Shown here: piece after piece, positions 22,863 to 24,734 of the stretch
Numbering within the stretch: position 1 is the first letter of the stretch
How the letters are laid out: every line of letters begins with the position of its first letter
Notes under the pieces: model-generated
Databases searched by the model: none
Seen by the model: the letters and a program-made list of their open reading frames with translations, nothing else
Told to the model about the DNA's origin: nothing
Source: Chloroflexi bacterium UBA5177
GTDB lineage: Bacteria > Chloroflexota > UBA5177
Length of the DNA: 24,734 nucleotides
Direction: 5' to 3'
Assembly (NCBI GenBank): GCA_002413265.1
Contig: DHWR01000170.1
Location: forward strand, 12,995-37,728
Program-made: the position numbers and the translations under genes

Positions 22863-23961
22863 GAGTACGCTCCAGGCGCTCGGCAAATCGCACCATGGCC
22901 TGAACCCGTTTCAGCAGCTCCGCGTCGCTCAATCTCTCCGTATCGGTGAGCATGGGACTGGCTTCGGCCATGAGCAGTCGGCCGGCCTCCGTTGGTGAAG
23001 AATCGACATGTCGCTCACGAAGCGAACGCCGCAGCCAGCTCTGGTACTGCCGAAACAGATCGACTCGCTTTCTCGCGTCTGCCAACGTTCCGGCCATCGA
23101 AAACACAAACTCCGATGCCGGTCGATGAGTTTCGGCGAGCGGACGCACGGCCGGACCTAGCCGTATTCCCGTGAGCCCGCGATAGGCAAGCAGCAGGAAA
23201 AACACGAATATCACAGCGAGTCCCCACACCCCCGCGCCCAGCCAATCTCCTCTGGCGGACCCGGCGGCGGCTGAGGGGCCCGCGTACTGCTCCAGCAGAA
23301 CCCTACCTCCCGGCGGCACCAGGTTCAGAACCAGAGCCGCATTGTCTGCCTGGTTCAGATTCTGATTGCTCAGCAGCTCCGGCGCGGTGAGAAGCCAGAG
23401 ATCACCAGAGCCAACGGGCACCCGAACGATCGCCGCCCCCGATCCAGTGGCTGCTGCCGTCACAAAAGGTGGACCGGTGGAAACCACGGCTCCAGCCTGG
23501 CCAGACAGCTCCGTAACCGGGGGGCTCAATAGAACCGGCTGAACGATACTCACATTTCCAACGGGAGCTGGGACGACCCTAATGCCAAGCGAGTCAAGAA
23601 GCGGAACAGCCGTGGACCCGGTAGTGGCTACCACGATCCTGCCGCCCCGCCGCGCCCAGGAAAGGCAGGATGCCTGTGCGCCCGCGGGGATGTCCGCCCC
23701 GTCTCGAAGCACCAGCAAAACGTCGGGTCCAGGTCGTAGAGCCGCACAGGGATTGGAGTCCGAGCTCGACACATCCACTCTGTTTCCAATGTGCTCGAGC
23801 CAGAGATACAGCGCGAGAGCACCGTTTCCGGCCGTGCCGTTCGCACTAAGTGCCGGCGCAGGTTGGGGTCCGCGCTGAGCTACCGTATCCACCACGCCGA
23901 TGGCCAGCATCGCCAGGGCCAGCCACAGCCAGGCGGAGTAAAGGCGAATGATCGCCATCAT
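22855..23961 (-). CDS. DUF4350 domain membrane protein
   Basis: A 368-residue protein with an N-terminal transmembrane helix (8-27), a Pro/Ala-rich linker, a globular extracytoplasmic domain (about 45-230; LYLWLEHIGNRVDV, then LVLRDGADIPAGAQASCLSWARRGGRIVVAT, resembling a GATase1-like Rossmann fold), a second helix (about 240-262) and a cytosolic helical tail (VDLFRQYQSWLRRSLRERH). That matches DUF4350, which accompanies MoxR and DUF58. The Rossmann part lacks an obvious catalytic triad. It starts ATG 23961, overlapping the DUF4129 stop by ATGA; a second ATG follows directly. Two cysteines (in SNPCAAL and ASCLSW) may pair outside the cell. Confidence 0.86.
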
Positions 23962-24734
23962 GCGGCAGCGATCGATCTGGTGGTTATCTCGGACGCCACG
24001 TCCTGAAGCCGGCGAAGCTCCATTTCGTCGATGGACGCGTGTCCGTACCAGACTCTGTCGAAGGCATCGACCAGCTCTCCTAGAGGCCCGGTCAAGGGCA
24101 GCCCCGCGTTTCGCAGCGCCTTAAGATGATCGCGGTTTGTCCATCCGGGTCGCAGGGCTATCAGGCCGCGATCTTGAAGGTCGAGCATCACCGAAAGAAA
24201 GAGGTATCGAAACGCCATGCGAGCATCTGCGGCCGATGCCGCTCGCCTGGCCGTGGCACGTGCTTCCGACTCTGTGAGGCCTGTCTCCTCGTCCACGCGC
24301 GCGTTGCGTATCACCGTGACCCGCTTCAGCGTGCCGCGAACGCACAGGAACGCGACCGCCGCAACCCCCAGAGCGACCAGAAGCGCGCTCGCCAACGTAA
24401 TAGCTGGGCTGAGATCTAGGTTGGTCGCATTGCGAAGCCATTCCAGAAACCCTGCTATCTGGCTCCCAAAGTGGTTTTCGAGCCACACTCCCACGCATCC
24501 CAGGCCGCTGCATGTAGGATGGAAGACTGGATTCGCGTAGACGTCGCTCAGGGCCGCGAGAGCGGCGTTTGGAGCGGCGGTGGGGCTCTCGGTTTGAAGC
24601 TCATTGTCCAGGACGTCTAGCTTGGCGGCGGCCGAACGGACGCTGGCGCCGCTGGTCAGATCAATTTCGCCCGCCAGGCTGCGCATATCTGTGGCGATCA
24701 CGGCTCCGCCCACGATCCTCACAACCGGAATCGC
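23958..24734 (-). CDS. DUF4129 domain membrane protein (partial)
   Basis: The frame is open to the last base of the window, so the 5' end is missing; a GTG at 24722 is inside the frame and is probably not the true start because a hydrophobic stretch (AIPVVRIVGGAVIA) appears to be cut. The visible part has an extracytoplasmic region (about 35-110) with CSGLGC, one transmembrane helix (PAITLASALLVALGVAAVAFLCV), then a cytosolic C-terminal DUF4129 domain: RMAFRYLFLSVMLDLQDRGLIAL, PGWTNRDHLKAL and VDAFDRVWYGHASI. This LQ-rG ... T-x-x-E/D ... F-x-x-x-WYG layout is the DUF4129 hallmark. It is first in the visible operon with DUF4350, moxR and DUF58. Confidence 0.85.
   Translation of the reverse strand, partial: AIPVVRIVGGAVIATDMRSLAGEIDLTSGASVRSAAAKLDVLDNELQTESPTAAPNAALAALSDVYANPVFHPTCSGLGCVGVWLENHFGSQIAGFLEWLRNATNLDLSPAITLASALLVALGVAAVAFLCVRGTLKRVTVIRNARVDEETGLTESEARATARRAASAADARMAFRYLFLSVMLDLQDRGLIALRPGWTNRDHLKALRNAGLPLTGPLGELVDAFDRVWYGHASIDEMELRRLQDVASEITTRSIAAA

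Overview
The window is an ordinary-looking chromosomal segment of about 60% GC by eye, densely packed with genes. No stretch over 300 bases lacks a gene, and I saw no tRNA, rRNA, CRISPR array, insertion sequence or phage gene. The content points to a Gram-positive-like soil lineage, most likely Chloroflexota/Dormibacterota or an actinobacterial relative: a Bacillus/Actinobacteria-type LexA box before uvrA, a CdaA/CdaR c-di-AMP pair, a DUF5719-like tail, PIG-V and DUF2079 membrane proteins, and the MoxR-DUF58-SpoIIM-RDD cluster. The phylum is an inference from gene content; I cannot place the organism more precisely.

Layout. 1-1496 (+): end of a secreted DUF5719-like protein and a PIG-V type mannosyltransferase. 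1493-3278 (-): dUTPase, a histidine-rich membrane-anchored protein, and an isoprenylcysteine methyltransferase-like membrane protein. 3380-6687 (+): a small membrane-anchored zinc ribbon protein, then uvrA behind an extended -10 promoter overlapped by an SOS box. 6694-8832 (-): cdaA-cdaR, without glmM next to it. 8929-9588 (+): recX. 9594-13722 (-): an acyl-CoA ligase and a bifunctional RelA/SpoT. 13828-18715 (+): flippase-like protein, DUF2079 protein, MscS channel, NadD and an OsmC-like protein, with GTGA or RBS-in-gene overlaps suggesting coupled translation. 18725-24734: RDD (-), SpoIIM (+), then DUF58, MoxR, DUF4350 and DUF4129 (-), the last cut by the window edge.

Themes. Several genes concern stress and nucleotide signalling: c-di-AMP synthesis, (p)ppGpp turnover, SOS repair, an osmotic safety valve and a peroxide-type OsmC protein. 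Others build or modify the envelope. The last six genes form a conserved but functionally obscure neighbourhood, and their order and orientation match what I remember of Mycobacterium tuberculosis Rv3690-Rv3695.

Sequence-level structure worth attention: (1) a LexA-type palindrome on the uvrA promoter; (2) a perfect 16-bp palindrome inside the -35/-10 spacer of a predicted cdaA promoter; (3) a 20-bp dyad with one mismatch in the relA leader; (4) all five tail-to-tail gene pairs are separated by 9 nt or less or overlap, leaving no room for ordinary terminators; (5) an 11-bp-stem hairpin containing both stop codons of the osmC/RDD pair; (6) recurrent extended -10 promoters of the form TG-n-TA.
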